Assembly: GCA_022828595.1 (NCBI GenBank)
Contig: JAKGHH010000003.1
Span: forward strand, 54,053,759 to 54,117,758
DNA length: 64,000 nt
Direction: 5' to 3'
Source: Nelumbo lutea
Lineage: Eukaryota > Streptophyta > Magnoliopsida > Proteales > Nelumbonaceae
This document shows, piece after piece, positions 34,660 to 44,966 of this stretch (positions are counted from its first letter, which is position 1; each line of letters begins with the position of its first letter). A program made the translations under genes and the position numbers. The notes under the pieces were generated by a model, which saw nothing but the letters and a program-made list of their open reading frames with translations, did no database searches and was not told where the DNA came from.

Positions 34660-35055
34660 TCAACATCTCTTCCCTTGTTTTTCCTCTTCTGACTTCAGAA
34701 GCTCCTCTAACAACTTGTCGTCCAAATACTCAAACTCGATAACTTGCTTTTCTCCACCCGTAGCCGTATCAACAGTTTCAGAACTGGGAGCAGAAGAAAA
34801 TGATGAAGAAGCATCATCAGGAGCGGCTGTACTATGAGATTGGTATTCGTTGGGGAAATTCAGAATTGCCAAATGGCCCTTCAACGCAAAGGCCGCTCTG
34901 TCGTAGGCACGCGCAGCATCTTCTGCATTCTCGAACGTTCCGAGCCACAAACGAGCACCAGGCCGAGAGGGGTCACGTATCTCTGCTGCGAACTTCCCCC
35001 ATGGCCGGCGACGAACCCCTCTGTATCGAACATCCACCTTTTCCATCTGTTTCAT
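34660..35055 (-). CDS. AP2/ERF transcription factor, group IX, EDLL motif (ERF95/96-like)
   Basis: A single-exon, 131-residue protein. The AP2/ERF domain is at residues 11-69 ([36 protein letters not shown]), with Ala and Asp of the ERF subfamily. A Ser/Thr linker follows, then the C-terminal EDLL-type motif at 102-125 ([16 protein letters not shown]). It is clearly paralogous to the gene at 23925, with the same architecture and no intron, and points toward it (tail to tail, 10.3 kb apart). The expected role is a nuclear GCC-box activator in ethylene, jasmonate or stress signalling, inferred from the family. ATG at 35055 or the Met three codons later could start it. No lesion is seen. Confidence 0.93.
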   Translation of the reverse strand: MKQMEKVDVRYRGVRRRPWGKFAAEIRDPSRPGARLWLGTFENAEDAARAYDRAAFALKGHLAILNFPNEYQSHSTAAPDDASSSFSSAPSSETVDTATGGEKQVIEFEYLDDKLLEELLKSEEEKQGKRC

Positions 35056-35120
35056 CTTTCCTCTCTTTTTTGGCGCTTCAATCTTCCATTTGCATGTTTT
35101 GTTACAATAACAAAAGTGCT

Positions 35121-35126
35121 TTTAAA
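35121..35126 (-). promoter_or_regulatory. Weak TATA-like box of the second ERF gene
   Basis: TTTAAA about 70 bp upstream of the ATG on the minus strand, within GGCTTTAAAAGC. No canonical TATAAA is nearer. Confidence 0.3.
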
Positions 35127-35129
35127 GCC

Positions 35130-37473
35130 TGTAATGTCTACTACTCTTTCAAATCTGGTGGGAACAAATTCGTCTTTCCTTTGGCGTTTCCGGGACCCGG
35201 AAAAAAGTTTGGGCCGGAATTCTTAATGGGTCTTATCTGACGGTTAGAATCTAACTTAGACGTGGTTAAACAAATGTTGGTAGGAACTAGGAAGCTTCCA
35301 TTTCTATTGGATTGGTCAAAGATTTTGATTCCATTCAAAAGTCTAAACCCTTTTCAAATATCATCAAACCCGCCCCCCGACCCCGACCCTCCTTTTTTGC
35401 TTTTAGAAACCAGATGGGTGTGGATCGACTCCAGTCTCCACTCCCACCCCAACGGCCAAAGTTTTGTGCACAGCGCTTAAGCATCCATCAAAGAGAAATA
35501 ACTGTCAAACGTCAAACAATGCACAGGAGGAGAGGGTGTACACTGAACGAACGGAGGGGGTTTTCGAGCGATACAGAACCCTCTCTCTAATTGGTGTACA
35601 CAGGAGGAGAGGGTGTACCCTTACAAAGAGATTTGAATCGTTTGCTTAATTTCACCTCGGGCTCGGGATTCCGGTTGTTGGCAAAACCCTATCTCTAATT
35701 GGTCGGTTCGGTGTTTTTAAAAATCCCAAGGTAACGGTTCGGTTTCAGTTACCAATATAAAAAACCGGCGGTTAACTGAATCGACCGTATACACATATTT
35801 TTATATATTATATTATATATTATAAATTAATAAATATGTATTATAATATTATATATTATTTATTATTTAAAATATAATATTATATATATTATTTTTTATT
35901 AAATATTTATATATATTTTTATAATATATATTGTAAAAACTAAAAAACTGAAAAAATCAACGAACAAAATTGACAGTTAATCGAATCGGTCAATCTGTTA
36001 ACTGACTAGTTTCAGTTTGATTCTGGTTACCGGTTTTCCAAAAACCTGCACTACCAATTTCGTTCAAGAAAATGCCCCACTGTTCGATTAACCAAACCGC
36101 GAGCACCCCTACTAATTGGCTACAAAATGCACTTTAAATTTGTTATTTGGCTAATTGCAAGGTTTTCAAAACCATTATTGACCCATAAGGTTGGACCATT
36201 TGGCCTAGAAATGGTCAGATCAGGGTATTGGTTCCTTTAGACCTATTAATGGATCGGGCTGGGCTCTAGCCGAGCTTTGCCTCTTTTCAATAGAAAATGT
36301 GCAGGTCCGAGCCCAAAGCCCGACCTATATACAAAATGTCTTATTTTCAATGTACTTTTATAAACTCATATTGTATTAATTTAGTAATAATTTAATAAAT
36401 CAATAAACTAATTTCTAATTTCTAATAGTAAATTAATATTTATTAATAATTTAATAAACAAATATATATTATATATATTTATTATATATAACATAAATGC
36501 TTTTTATTATATGTAATAGTATTAGGTCAAGCTCGAGCTTGGGCTAGGCTTATTTGAGAAAGCCCGAGCCCAGCCCAAAAAATAGCTGGGCCTAGTATTT
36601 AAAGCCTGATCTTGAGCCCGCGGGCCTAGAGTTTTGTCCAAGCCCAAAAAATAACAGGCCAGGCCAAGCCATCCGACTACCCCGCCCATGAATAAGTCTG
36701 GTTCCATATCACCCCGAACCATTTGAAATCTTGTTAATTAGCTAGTGGGCTATTGACCCAGGTGGTCAAACCATCGAGTTGAATAATGGTTTTTAGGCCA
36801 AAATTTTATTTTAATTATTATAATATTTTTTAAAATGTTGCAAACTGATCCATTTAGACTAAACGGGTTTGAACTAGTGGCATGTTGACCCAGGTGGTCA
36901 AATCATTGAGTTGAATAATGGTTTTCAGGCCAAAATTTTATTTTAATTATGGGTAAATCTCTTAAACTATCCCTATTGTTTAGCATAATGACACACGATA
37001 TCCCTATTGTTTTCTGACAATTGACTAGCTCTACCCCTACCGTTAATATGCGTTAATGTTCCGTCGAAAATCATACACACGTGACACCACATGATGTATG
37101 ATTTTTTTTCAAAACCCAATTTTGTCCTTCACCATCCCTCTCCCCAGCGGCAGCTACAGCGAACCACTCTGCAACTGTTCCACTCCCTGTTTCTCTACCA
37201 CCATTGCCACCACTGTCGTCGTCTGTACCCGATCACTTTCACCAGTGACTTCTTCTTCACCCTCTTCCTTTCCCTCTCTCTCTTCATTGAACTAAAACAA
37301 TGACTAAAAACTTCACTGTTCACCTTCATCTCCATCTTCATCTGTCGTTTTAGATGCAAGAGAGAACAATGATATGGAACAACGAAACCGATGGGGATTT
37401 CTAGTAAGGGAGGTTATAGGCGGAGGAAGAGAGGGAATAGTGTACCCAACTCAGTCGAGGCTGATCTCGGTGA
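35130..37473. other. Spacer with MITE-like repeats
   Basis: No gene. 35520-35630 repeats 'ACAGGAGGAGAGGGTGTA' twice. 35701-36112 is a 'CGGTTAACTGAATCG'-type element bounded by CTAATTGG on both sides. 36240-36720 is an inverted 'AGCCCGAGCCCAGCCC'-type repeat. 36744-36818 is duplicated at 36879-36957 (TGAATAATGGTTTT and flanks). 36955-37090 is a common 'GGGTAAATCTC...CCCTATTG' repeat. Confidence 0.5.
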
Positions 37474-38344
37474 TGTTGGGTCCAGCCCATTATGGGATAT
37501 TGACCCATGTTATAGCCCATTCTGCTTCAGCCCACTGTTTTTTGCTTTCAAAAAGAAAAAAAAAAACTAAGTTACATCAAATTTGCGCGCGGCGTGTTGA
37601 AGAGAAAGAGCAAAAGAGAGAAATCGAAATACTGTGCAGATTTCTCAGTGTGCAGAGTTCATCAAACGGCCGAAACTTTCTGATCCACTTTCCAATCGAG
37701 CTGAAATTTGGATAGTAAGTGGAGAACTCATTTTTCCTTATTATGACCGGTCGGATCTTTGATTGGAGCTCTTAATCGCCGGTTATTTGAGGTCGAACAG
37801 AAGCAACTCGCAGTTGGTCGGGAAAAGAAAACATCTCGCGGCAGTCTTCATCAATTACTTTGATCAAGGGACATTTGGGGTCCGATTTGGCTGACATTTT
37901 GTGGGCTTATTCAAAACTCAAATACCTGCGATCTGAACGGTGGAGATCGGATTTGGAGTAGTGGAGGTCTCCATGTTGTAGCCTGAACAGTAGTCGCGTT
38001 TGTGAGTTTTTTTACTGTTATTTTCATAGTTTTTAGTATTCTCGTGTGTATGTTTGAGAATTTGTATTTGCTCTAAGTTTGTGAGCATATTGTGGTGTTT
38101 GAGTTATTGTAATTGTTACATCAAGTTATTAGTGGAGATTTTTGGTTGGGTCTCCTTGGCCTCATGGTTTTTACCCTTCACATTGGAGGGGTTTACACGT
38201 TAAATATCGTGTATCTCTTTGCTTGGCTTATGAATGTTTTTTGTTGATATCCTGTTTGGAATTGTGCTAGCTGAATATCTACAAGTTTTTTTTTGGGGGG
38301 GGGGAGAGAAATAGTTTGTAGAAAAACTTAGTTTCTTCCCAACA
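37474..38344 (+). repeat. 5' LTR of the copia element
   Basis: 871 bp with perfect short inverted termini TGTTGGG … CCCAACA. It ends four bases before the PBS. No second copy lies in the window. Confidence 0.85.
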
Positions 38345-38347
38345 AAG

Positions 38348-38360
38348 TGGTATCAGAGCC
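38348..38360 (+). other. Primer binding site of the copia element
   Basis: TGGTATCAGAGCC, the standard plant site complementary to initiator methionine tRNA, three bases after the LTR. Confidence 0.92.
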
Positions 38361-38394
38361 AGGTTATTTGTTTGTGGATTTGTTTGATTGCATA

Positions 38395-39180
38395 ATGGAG
38401 CCTAATTATGGTAGAATGATTAGTTTGAATGGCACCATTTACCACAAGTGGAGAGGAAAAATGAAGGATCTACTATTTGTGAAAAAGTTACATTTACCAG
38501 TTTTTGATATTCAAAAACCTGAAAATAAACCTGATGAAGAATGTGCTTTTGAGCATGAGATGGTTTGTGGCTTTATTCGACAATGGGTAGATGATAATGT
38601 TTTGAATCATATTGCTAATGATTCACATGCTAGAACTTTGTGGGATAACCTTAAGACTTTGTATGCCTCTAAATCTGGGAACAATAAATTATTTCTGTTG
38701 AAATAGGCTATGAATTTGAAGTACAAGGAAGGTACTTCTATTTCTGATCACATAAGTGAATTTCATGGGTGCTTTGATCAATTGTCCGACATGGGTATTA
38801 AATTTGAAGGTGAAATTTTGGGACTTCAGTTGCTTAATATTCTACTTAACTCTTGGAAAAATTTGCGCGTGACTTTGTCCAGTTCTGCTCTTAGTGGTAT
38901 AGTGACCTTAGAATATGTAAAAGCTGTTGTTTTGAATGAAAAAGTTAGATGACGAACTCAGCAAGCATCATCTTCTCAATCAGGGGTTTTGATTACTGAA
39001 AACAGGGGGAGAAGCAATGATAGAGATCAAGGACAAGGTAGTAGAGGTAAAAGTAAGGCTAGAAACAAATCAAGGTCTAAGTACAAAAACCTTTAATGCA
39101 ACTATTGTGGTAAAAAGGGACATATCAAAAGATTTTGTTTTTAGCTGAAGAAGGACAATAAAGGTAACAAAGGTAAGCGA
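38395..39180 (+). pseudogene. copia gag region
   Basis: It starts MEPNYGRMISLNGT and continues through a UBN2-type gag core (YHKWRGKMKDLL, LWDNLKTLYASK, LNSWKNL). A CCHC zinc knuckle lies at 39097-39138 (CNYCGKKGHIKRFC). Gag would form the particle and bind RNA. In-frame stops interrupt it at about 38704, 38950, 39094 and 39142, so no full gag can be made. Confidence 0.85.
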
Positions 39181-39199
39181 CAAAATAAAGATAATGACA

Positions 39200-40790
39200 A
39201 TGATAACCGTATTGCCACCACCATTGCAAGTGATATTGTGATTGGGTTGTTGGCAGTAGTGCCTGTTTTCATGTTACATCAAGAAAATATTTTTTTTTCA
39301 CTTCTTATACTCCACATGATTATGGGGTTTTAAAGATGGGTAATAATGGTTTGTCAAAGGTGATTAGTATTGGCACTATTTGTCTAGAAACAAATAATGA
39401 GACTGAATTGATTCTAAAAAATGCCAGACATGCACCAGATATTCGTTTGCATCTGATTTCTACCAGTGTTTTTGATGATGATGGTTATGTTAATACCTTT
39501 GGTAATGGACAGTGGAAACACTCTAAAGGTTCTTTGGTTGTGGCATGTGGAGAGGTGTTCTGGTCTGTACTGGACCAAGACTTTAGTTTTCATTGATGGT
39601 GTGAATGCAGTTGAGTGTGATAACCCACCAGTGTTATGGCACAAGAGACTTAGCTACATCAGTAAGAAGGGACTTGATTGTTTGGCCAGGAAGAATCTAC
39701 TTTCAGGTTTGAAAGGTGCAAGGTTAGAAAAGTGTGCTCATTGCTTGGCTGGAAAACAAAATAGAGTCTCTTTTAAGAGCCATCCTCCCTCTGGGATATC
39801 AGAGTTGCTTGAGTTGGTGCATTCAAATCCCTGTGGTCCGATGAAGATAAAAACATTTGGTGGTGCACTTTATTTTATTACTTTTATTGATAATCATTCA
39901 TGGAAACTTTGAGTTTATCTCTTGAAGAGTAAAACCAGGTACTTGGTGTCTTTAAGCAGTTTCAGGCTTCTATTGAGAGGGAAACAAGGAAGAAATTGAA
40001 ATGTATTCGCACTAAAAATGGTGGTAAATATTGTAAACCATTTGATGAGTACTACAGGCAACAAGGCATTAGACACCAGAAAACGCCCCCCTAAGACTCA
40101 TCAGCTTAATGGCCTAGCAAAGAGGATGAACAGGACATTGATGAAGAGAGTTAGATGTTTGCTTTCAGAAGCAAAGTTGCCTGGATCTTTTTGGGGTGAG
40201 GCTTTATATACTGGTGCACATGTTATTAATTTATCTCATGTTGTTGCTTTGCAATCTGATATTCCTGACAGGGTGTGGTACAGAAAAGATGTATCCTATG
40301 ACCACTTACGTGTCTTTGGCTATAAAGCATTTGTGCATGTGCCAAAAGATGAAAGGTCCAAGTTAGATGTCAAGACAACACAATGTATCTTCATTGGCTA
40401 TGGTCATGATGAATTTGGCTATAGATTGTATGGTCCAGCTGAAAAGAAGCTTGTAAGAAATCGTGATGTTATTTTTATGGAGGATCAGACCATTGTAGAT
40501 ATTGATAAGGCAGAGAAATCAAAGTCTTCGAATACTGATGGGTTGGTTGATCTTAATCCAGTTCCTGAGACACATATGCCTAGTGTAGCTGAATTTGGTA
40601 ATCATGATGATGGCCATAATCATATTCATGATGATTTGGTTGAAGATACTGATGATGATGTTGCTGATGATATTGATGCTTCTGCCAGTGGTGCTATTGG
40701 TGAACCTATTGCCCCACTTAGAAGGTCTTCTAGACAACATATTCCCTCTACTCGCTATTCATCTAATGAATATGTACTTCCCAATGATGG
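39200..40790 (+). pseudogene. copia protease and integrase region
   Basis: The protease active-site position (39252-39254) reads GGC in VVGSSAC, so the catalytic Asp is replaced by Gly. Integrase begins with LWHKRLSYISKKGL … CAHC; the second zinc His is Tyr. The core is broken near 39912 (stop) and resumes to 40018-40800 (HQLNGLAKRMNRTL, LRVFGYKAFVHVPKDERSK, IFIGY). An Asp-rich linker (DDLVEDTDDDVADDIDA) precedes RT. The combination shows long inactivity. Confidence 0.85.
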
Positions 40791-41460
40791 CGGAGAACCT
40801 GATTGCTACAAAGAGGCTATGGAGTCTGAGCACAAGAAAGAATGGATTGCCGCTATGAATGATGAGATGAAATCTTTGGTTGACAACCATACTTTTGAGT
40901 TGGTCAAATTGCCTAAGGACAGGAAAGCTTTGCAAAATCGGTGGGTTTACAAGTTAAAGACTAAGGAGAATACTTCTAATTCACGATACAAAACTAGATT
41001 AGTTGTCAAAGGCTATCATCAGAAAAAGGAAATTGACTTTGAGGAGATTTTCTCGCCTATTGTCAAAATGTCTTCTATCTGAGTTGTTCTTGGTTTGGCA
41101 GCCAGTCTTGATTTAGAGGTTGAGCAGATGGATGTAAAAACTGATTTCCTTCACGGTGATTTGGAGGAGGAAATTTACATGGAGCAACCAAAAGGTTTCA
41201 TGGTAAAAGTTAAAGAAGACTATGTCTGCAGATTGAAGAAAAGTCTATATGGGTTGAAACAAGCCCCAAGCCAATGGTACAAGAAGTTTGAGTATGTTAT
41301 GATCCAGCAGGGATTCAAGAAGACAACCTCAGACCATTGTGTTTTTGTGCAGAAGTTTTCTGATAATGACTTCATCATTTTATTGCTCTATGTTGATACA
41401 TGATGATTGTTGGTCATAATTGTTCTAGAATTGACAGGTTGAAAAATGAGCTTAGTAAGT
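40791..41460 (+). pseudogene. copia reverse transcriptase, truncated
   Basis: EAMESEHKKEWIAAMNDEM, NRWVYKLK, QMDVKTDFLHGDL, KKSLYGLKQAPSQWY and LLLYVD are typical copia RT blocks. A stop at 41080-41082 and a one-base loss at the catalytic YVDD (41392-41403) break it. Coding similarity ends at LKNELSK (41460), where other element sequence begins. Confidence 0.88.
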
Positions 41461-41485
41461 AAAGGTCACGTGGACAATTGACAGG
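41453..41485. other. Chimeric junction with filler sequence
   Basis: 24 bases (41453-41476) are identical to 57286-57309 within a Tat LTR. The first eight (TAGTAAGT) are shared with the copia coding sequence. Then AATTGACAGGT (41476-41486) repeats 41429-41439 of the copia. This is a microhomology-type join. Confidence 0.6.
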
Positions 41486-41569
41486 TCGGAGGAAGAGGAA
41501 GACGACGAAGAGGGGTTTGAAGGGGGAGATAGTGAGGAGGCTCAGGATGACGCTGGTGGTGAAGAGTAG
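41486..41569 (+). pseudogene. Acidic tail, probable end of a Tat antisense gene
   Basis: A frame reading SEEEEDDEEGFEGGDSEE and on to a stop at 41567-41569. It sits on the opposite strand to the integrase end and 343 bp from it. This is the same convergent layout and acidic ending as the antisense gene at 16453. Only the last 27 codons remain, so the assignment rests on position and composition. Confidence 0.4.
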
Positions 41570-41912
41570 CCTGCTTCTCAGCTTGACCGCAGACTTTGTG
41601 GTGGTGGTTTTTCTTAGTTGTTCTGGGGGCTTTTATGCTCCTGTTAAGATCTTGGGGCCTACGTGCCCTATATTGTTCGAACTCATGAAACCTTTTTTTT
41701 TAGGCGGCCACTTGGCCTGCTTCTTGTAGGGGGGAAAGTTCTGGTTCTCCATCTCCCCCCCTTTTTTTTGTAATAAAGAAGTTCATTTCTTTTAGCGTTC
41801 CATGCTTGTCTATTTCGTGTGACTTAGCTGTATTGTGTTGTTTCGGGCTTACTTACTGCCTATTTTTGAGCAAGCTGATTTTTTATGCTGGTGAGCTATT
41901 CGAGTCTTTAAT

Positions 41913-42108
41913 TTAGACATAATACCGACATAGGTTGTCTATGTTCCATGCCCGGGGGACCATTTTGCATTCAAGCGTCTCAAGTTCATATGCATTCCCA
42001 CCGAAAATTTTAGAACCTCTATAGGGACCCTCCCAATTTGGGCCGAGCTTACCCACTCCAGGCTCAGGCATCATAATTTTCCTAAGTACTACCTCACCAA
42101 ATCTGAAG
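41913..42108 (-). pseudogene. Integrase C-terminal fragment
   Basis: About 65 codons ending in a natural stop: FRFGEVVLRKIMMPEPGVGK, then GPNWEGPYRGSKI, and the terminal LCRYYV. It aligns block for block with the integrase end of the 9753 element (16018-16211). The upstream part is cut off by the LTR sequence beginning at about 42113. Confidence 0.82.
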
Positions 42109-42546
42109 TAAGTAAGCCCAATTTGGGCCGAGCAACCTGCGCGAACTGCACGCGGCCTAGTGCGCAGCCTGCGCGAACTGTGCATGGCCTGCGCGACCTG
42201 GCCGACCTGGACCAGCCTAGTGCATGATCCGGCCAAGGCACCAGCTTGACGACCTGATCTAGACACTGACCCGCCGACTGACACAGGCGCCAGCTTGACG
42301 ACCTGATTTAGGCACTGTCCCGCCGACTGACACAGGCGCCGACCTGACGACCTGGCCTAAACACTGACCCGCCGACTGACGCAGGCACCCCTCTTGACAA
42401 CCCAACCCAGGCGCTGACCTGGCCGCCTAACACAAGCGCCAGCCTGACGACCTCGAGGAGTTCACCACCGTACCCCAGTTCTGACCGGATGTGACGAGTC
42501 TTACCGTTTGGAGGCTTTTCACCCACCTAACCCGCGAAGACTCCGG

Positions 42547-42555
42547 TATATAAAG
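42547..42555 (+). promoter_or_regulatory. TATA box of the 5' LTR
   Basis: TATATAAAG, with the matching box at 45570 in the 3' LTR. A downstream 'CTCTCTAGCTCTCTCATATT' leader follows in both copies. Confidence 0.65.
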
Positions 42556-42724
42556 ACCTCACCCCCCAAAGGGGAAGGGGATGGAAAAGAAAGGGAAGTA
42601 ACCCTGCTCTCTAGCTCTCTCATATTATCTTCAAAGCTCTCTACAATAAGAGTGCTAACTTAAGCATCGGAGAGCCCCCACCGGGAAAGTACCCCCGGGA
42701 CCTCTGATTCAGCTCTTGCAGGTC

Positions 42725-43010
42725 CTTCAGCTCCCGCTGCCTACGAAGAGGAGGAAAAGATGCAGTTCTCGGAAGTCCCTCAGCTCCCCCCACCTACAAG
42801 GAGGAGGGAGAGATGGAGTTCTCGGAGGTCCTTCAAATCCTGCCACCTACAAGGAGGAGGAAAAGATGGAGTTCTCGGAGGTCCCTTAGCTCCCGCCACC
42901 TACAAAGAGGAGGAAAAGATGGAGTTCTCGCAGGTCTCTCAGCTCCCGCCACCTACAAAGAGGAGGAAAAGATGAAGTTCTCGCAGGTCCCTCATCTCCC
43001 GCAGCCTACA
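42725..43010 (+). repeat. Five tandem repeats of about 54 bp in the LTR
   Basis: Units contain GAGGAGGAAAAGATGGAGTT, then CTCGGAGGTCC, then CCGCCACCTAC. The array is repeated in the 3' LTR (about 45748-46030). Unit length divisible by three leaves frames open by chance. Confidence 0.85.
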
Positions 43011-43097
43011 AAGGAAAGAAGACCACCTCATGTTGAGGGCAGTCGGATTGCGCCGCACCAGGGAGCTCCAACATTCTCTAAGGCATCGACCGCCTAG

Positions 43098-43690
43098 TAG
43101 GGAGTTCGCCACCAGGCAGTTCGCCCCCAGGCAGTTCGCCACCAAGGCAGTTCGCACCAAGGCAGTTCGCCCCCAGGTAGTTCACCACCAAGGCAGTTCG
43201 CCCCCAGGCAGTTCGCCACCAGGGAGTTCGCCACCAGGCAGTTCGCCACCAAGGCAGTTCGCCCCCAGGTAGTTCTCCACCAAGGCAGTTCGCCCCCAGG
43301 CAGTTCGCCACCAAGGCAGTTCGCCCCCAGGCAGTTCACCTCCAAGGTAGTTCGCACCAAGGCAGTTCGCCCCAAGGCAGTTCGCCACCAGGGAGTTAGC
43401 CTCCAAGGCAGTTCGCCCCCAGGCAGTTCACCCCCAGGCAGTTCGCCACCAAGGCAGTTCACCCCCAGGGAGTTCGCCACCAGGCAGTTCGCCCCCATGC
43501 AGTTCGCCACCAAGGCAGTTCGCCACCAAGGCAGTTTGCCCCCAGGCAGTTCGCCACCAGGGAGTTCACCACCATGTAGTTCGCCCCTAGGCAGTTCGCC
43601 ACCAAGGCAGTTCACCCCCAGGCAGTTCGCCACCAGGGAGTTCGCCACCAAAGCAGTTCGCCACCAGGCACTTCGCCACCAAGTAGCTCG
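43098..43690 (+). repeat. Array of about 35 short repeats, GGCAGTTCGCC(A/C)CCA
   Basis: Units of about 16-18 bp (GGCAGTTCGCCCCCA, AGGCAGTTCGCCACCA, GGGAGTTCGCCACCA) run without interruption. The same array with a different unit order is at 46125-46668 in the 3' LTR. Long open frames on both strands are by-products. Confidence 0.92.
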
Positions 43691-43790
43691 TCACTAAGGT
43701 ACGCCACCACCGGGTTGAATAACGAGGTACTTTGCCAAAAACTTTTACATCACAAAACATTGGTACGTGGTCGAAAACGGTTACATCAAT

Positions 43791-43808
43791 TGGCGTCGTC
43801 TGTGGGAA
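43791..43808 (+). other. Primer binding site of the LARD-like element
   Basis: TGGCGTCGTCTGTGGGAA, one base different from the site at 10541, two bases after the LTR. Confidence 0.85.
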
Positions 43809-44950
43809 CCCGCTACAAAAAGCTTAAGGTCTCATCCTACCAAAGCTAAGTTCTCATCTTGCCAAAACTAAGTCCTCACTTTTTAGAAATTGAAGCTATC
43901 GCTTTATAGTTTACATTTTTTATGAACTCAAAGACTATGTAGGGAGCTAACGGACTAAGTAGCTCTACCAACCTTACTTTCAATTCAGATAATGCCACAT
44001 CAGTCCTCTCCGCAAGGTCCTCCCTACAAAGATGAGCTCTTCGTGGCTTCCGCGGGAGTTGGTGGCCAACTGACTACATAGGCGCCCTTACTGGTCGAGC
44101 CTTCCAAGGCTCCCGTGTGAGCTGGCAACCTAAAGTTAGTGGTGTTGCCCCCCGAAGGTCGAGCCCCTAGTAGCTTCTTGTAGGAGTAGGTGGCCGGCAT
44201 TACGAAGCTGATGCAGGCCAAGCCTACGGGCCACCTCACTACTTAAAACTCGGTTGCCTCTCCAGCACGGGCAAAAGTCAAAAAAGAGTAGACTACGAGT
44301 CGCTCCCAAAAGCCTACGGGCCACATTACTGCTTAAGACCCGGTCGCCTCTCCGGCACGGGAAATAGTAAAAAAAGAGTAGACTACGAGTCGCTCCCAAA
44401 AGCCTACGGGCCACATTACTGCTTAAAACCCGGTCACCTCTTCGACACGGGCAAAAGTCAAAAAAGAGTAGACTATGAGTCACTCCCAAAAGCCTACGGG
44501 CCACATTACTGCTTAAGACCCGGTCGCCTCTCCGGCACGGGCAAAAGTCAAAAAAGAGTAGACTATGAGTCACTCCCAAAAGCCTACGGGCCACATTACT
44601 GCTTAAGACCCGGTCACCTCTCCGGCAAGGGCAAAAGTAAAAAAAGAGTAGACTACGAGTTGCTCCCAAAAGCCTACGGGCCACATTACTGATTAAGACC
44701 CGGTCGCCTCTCCGGCACAGGCAAAAGTCAAAAAAAAAGAGAGTACACAACGAGTCGCTCCCAAAAGCCTACGGGCCACATTATTGCTCAAGACCCGGTC
44801 GCCTCTCCGACACGGGCAAAGTAAAAAAGAATAGACTACGAGTCGCTCCCAAACCCTACGGGCCATACTAGTAATTGGATCAGCACTTACTAGCTCATCG
44901 ACTTACGGTCCAAAATAAATCTACTCCCTTCGCTGAGTTACTATCAGCTC
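43809..44950 (+). other. Interior of the LARD-like element, non-coding
   Basis: No gag or pol similarity. 43809-44220 is single-copy leader-like sequence; 44221-44860 is the 90-bp array. A 204-codon minus-strand open frame across the array is explained by the repeat length. Confidence 0.75.
44221..44860 (+). repeat. Seven 90-bp tandem repeats
   Basis: Units begin with AGCCTACGGGCCAC at 44221, 44311, 44401, 44491, 44581 and 44671 (exact 90-bp steps) and at 44766 (95 bp, after an A-run insertion). Each contains CCTCTCCGGCACGGGCAAAA and GAGTAGACTACGAGTCGCTC, with 1-6 differences. Confidence 0.95.
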
Positions 44951-44966
44951 GGGAGTGGGGGGCTAT
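44951..44966 (+). other. Polypurine tract of the LARD-like element
   Basis: GGGAGTGGGGGGCTAT immediately before the 3' LTR, close in sequence to the tract at 19070. Confidence 0.85.

Larger units (their letters stand above)
37474..41460 (+). mobile_element. Tnt1/Tork-like Ty1/copia retrotransposon, 3' truncated
   Basis: A 5' LTR, an initiator-Met-type PBS, then gag, protease, integrase and reverse transcriptase in copia order (integrase before RT). Coding similarity is to Tnt1-like polyproteins. The element stops inside RT at about 41460; RNase H, PPT and 3' LTR are missing. The remaining coding has multiple in-frame stops and lost catalytic residues. Confidence 0.9.
42113..43788 (+). repeat. 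5' LTR (truncated) of the LARD-like element
   Basis: It aligns with the 3' LTR from about 45145 onward. It includes the promoter (TATATAAAG at 42547), a 54-bp tandem array (about 42725-43010) and a 16-17-bp array (about 43098-43690). It ends GGTTACATCA directly before the PBS. Confidence 0.88.

Noticed and set aside
35693..36120. hAT-like element with CTAATTGG target duplication
   Set aside because: The 8-bp repeat is present, but the two ends are not convincing inverted repeats and the left end may be truncated. It is kept only as part of the spacer description.
37091..37303. Ser/Pro/Leu-rich open frames before the copia LTR
   Set aside because: They are short, overlap in two frames, have pyrimidine-rich composition and contain no motif.
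43098..43690. Regular short repeats resembling a CRISPR array
   Set aside because: There are no unique spacers: the units are contiguous and degenerate. The array lies in a plant LTR and recurs in the partner LTR.
44136..44750. 204-codon minus-strand frame in the LARD-like interior
   Set aside because: It is explained by the exact 90-bp repeat. It has no domain and is not conserved outside the array.
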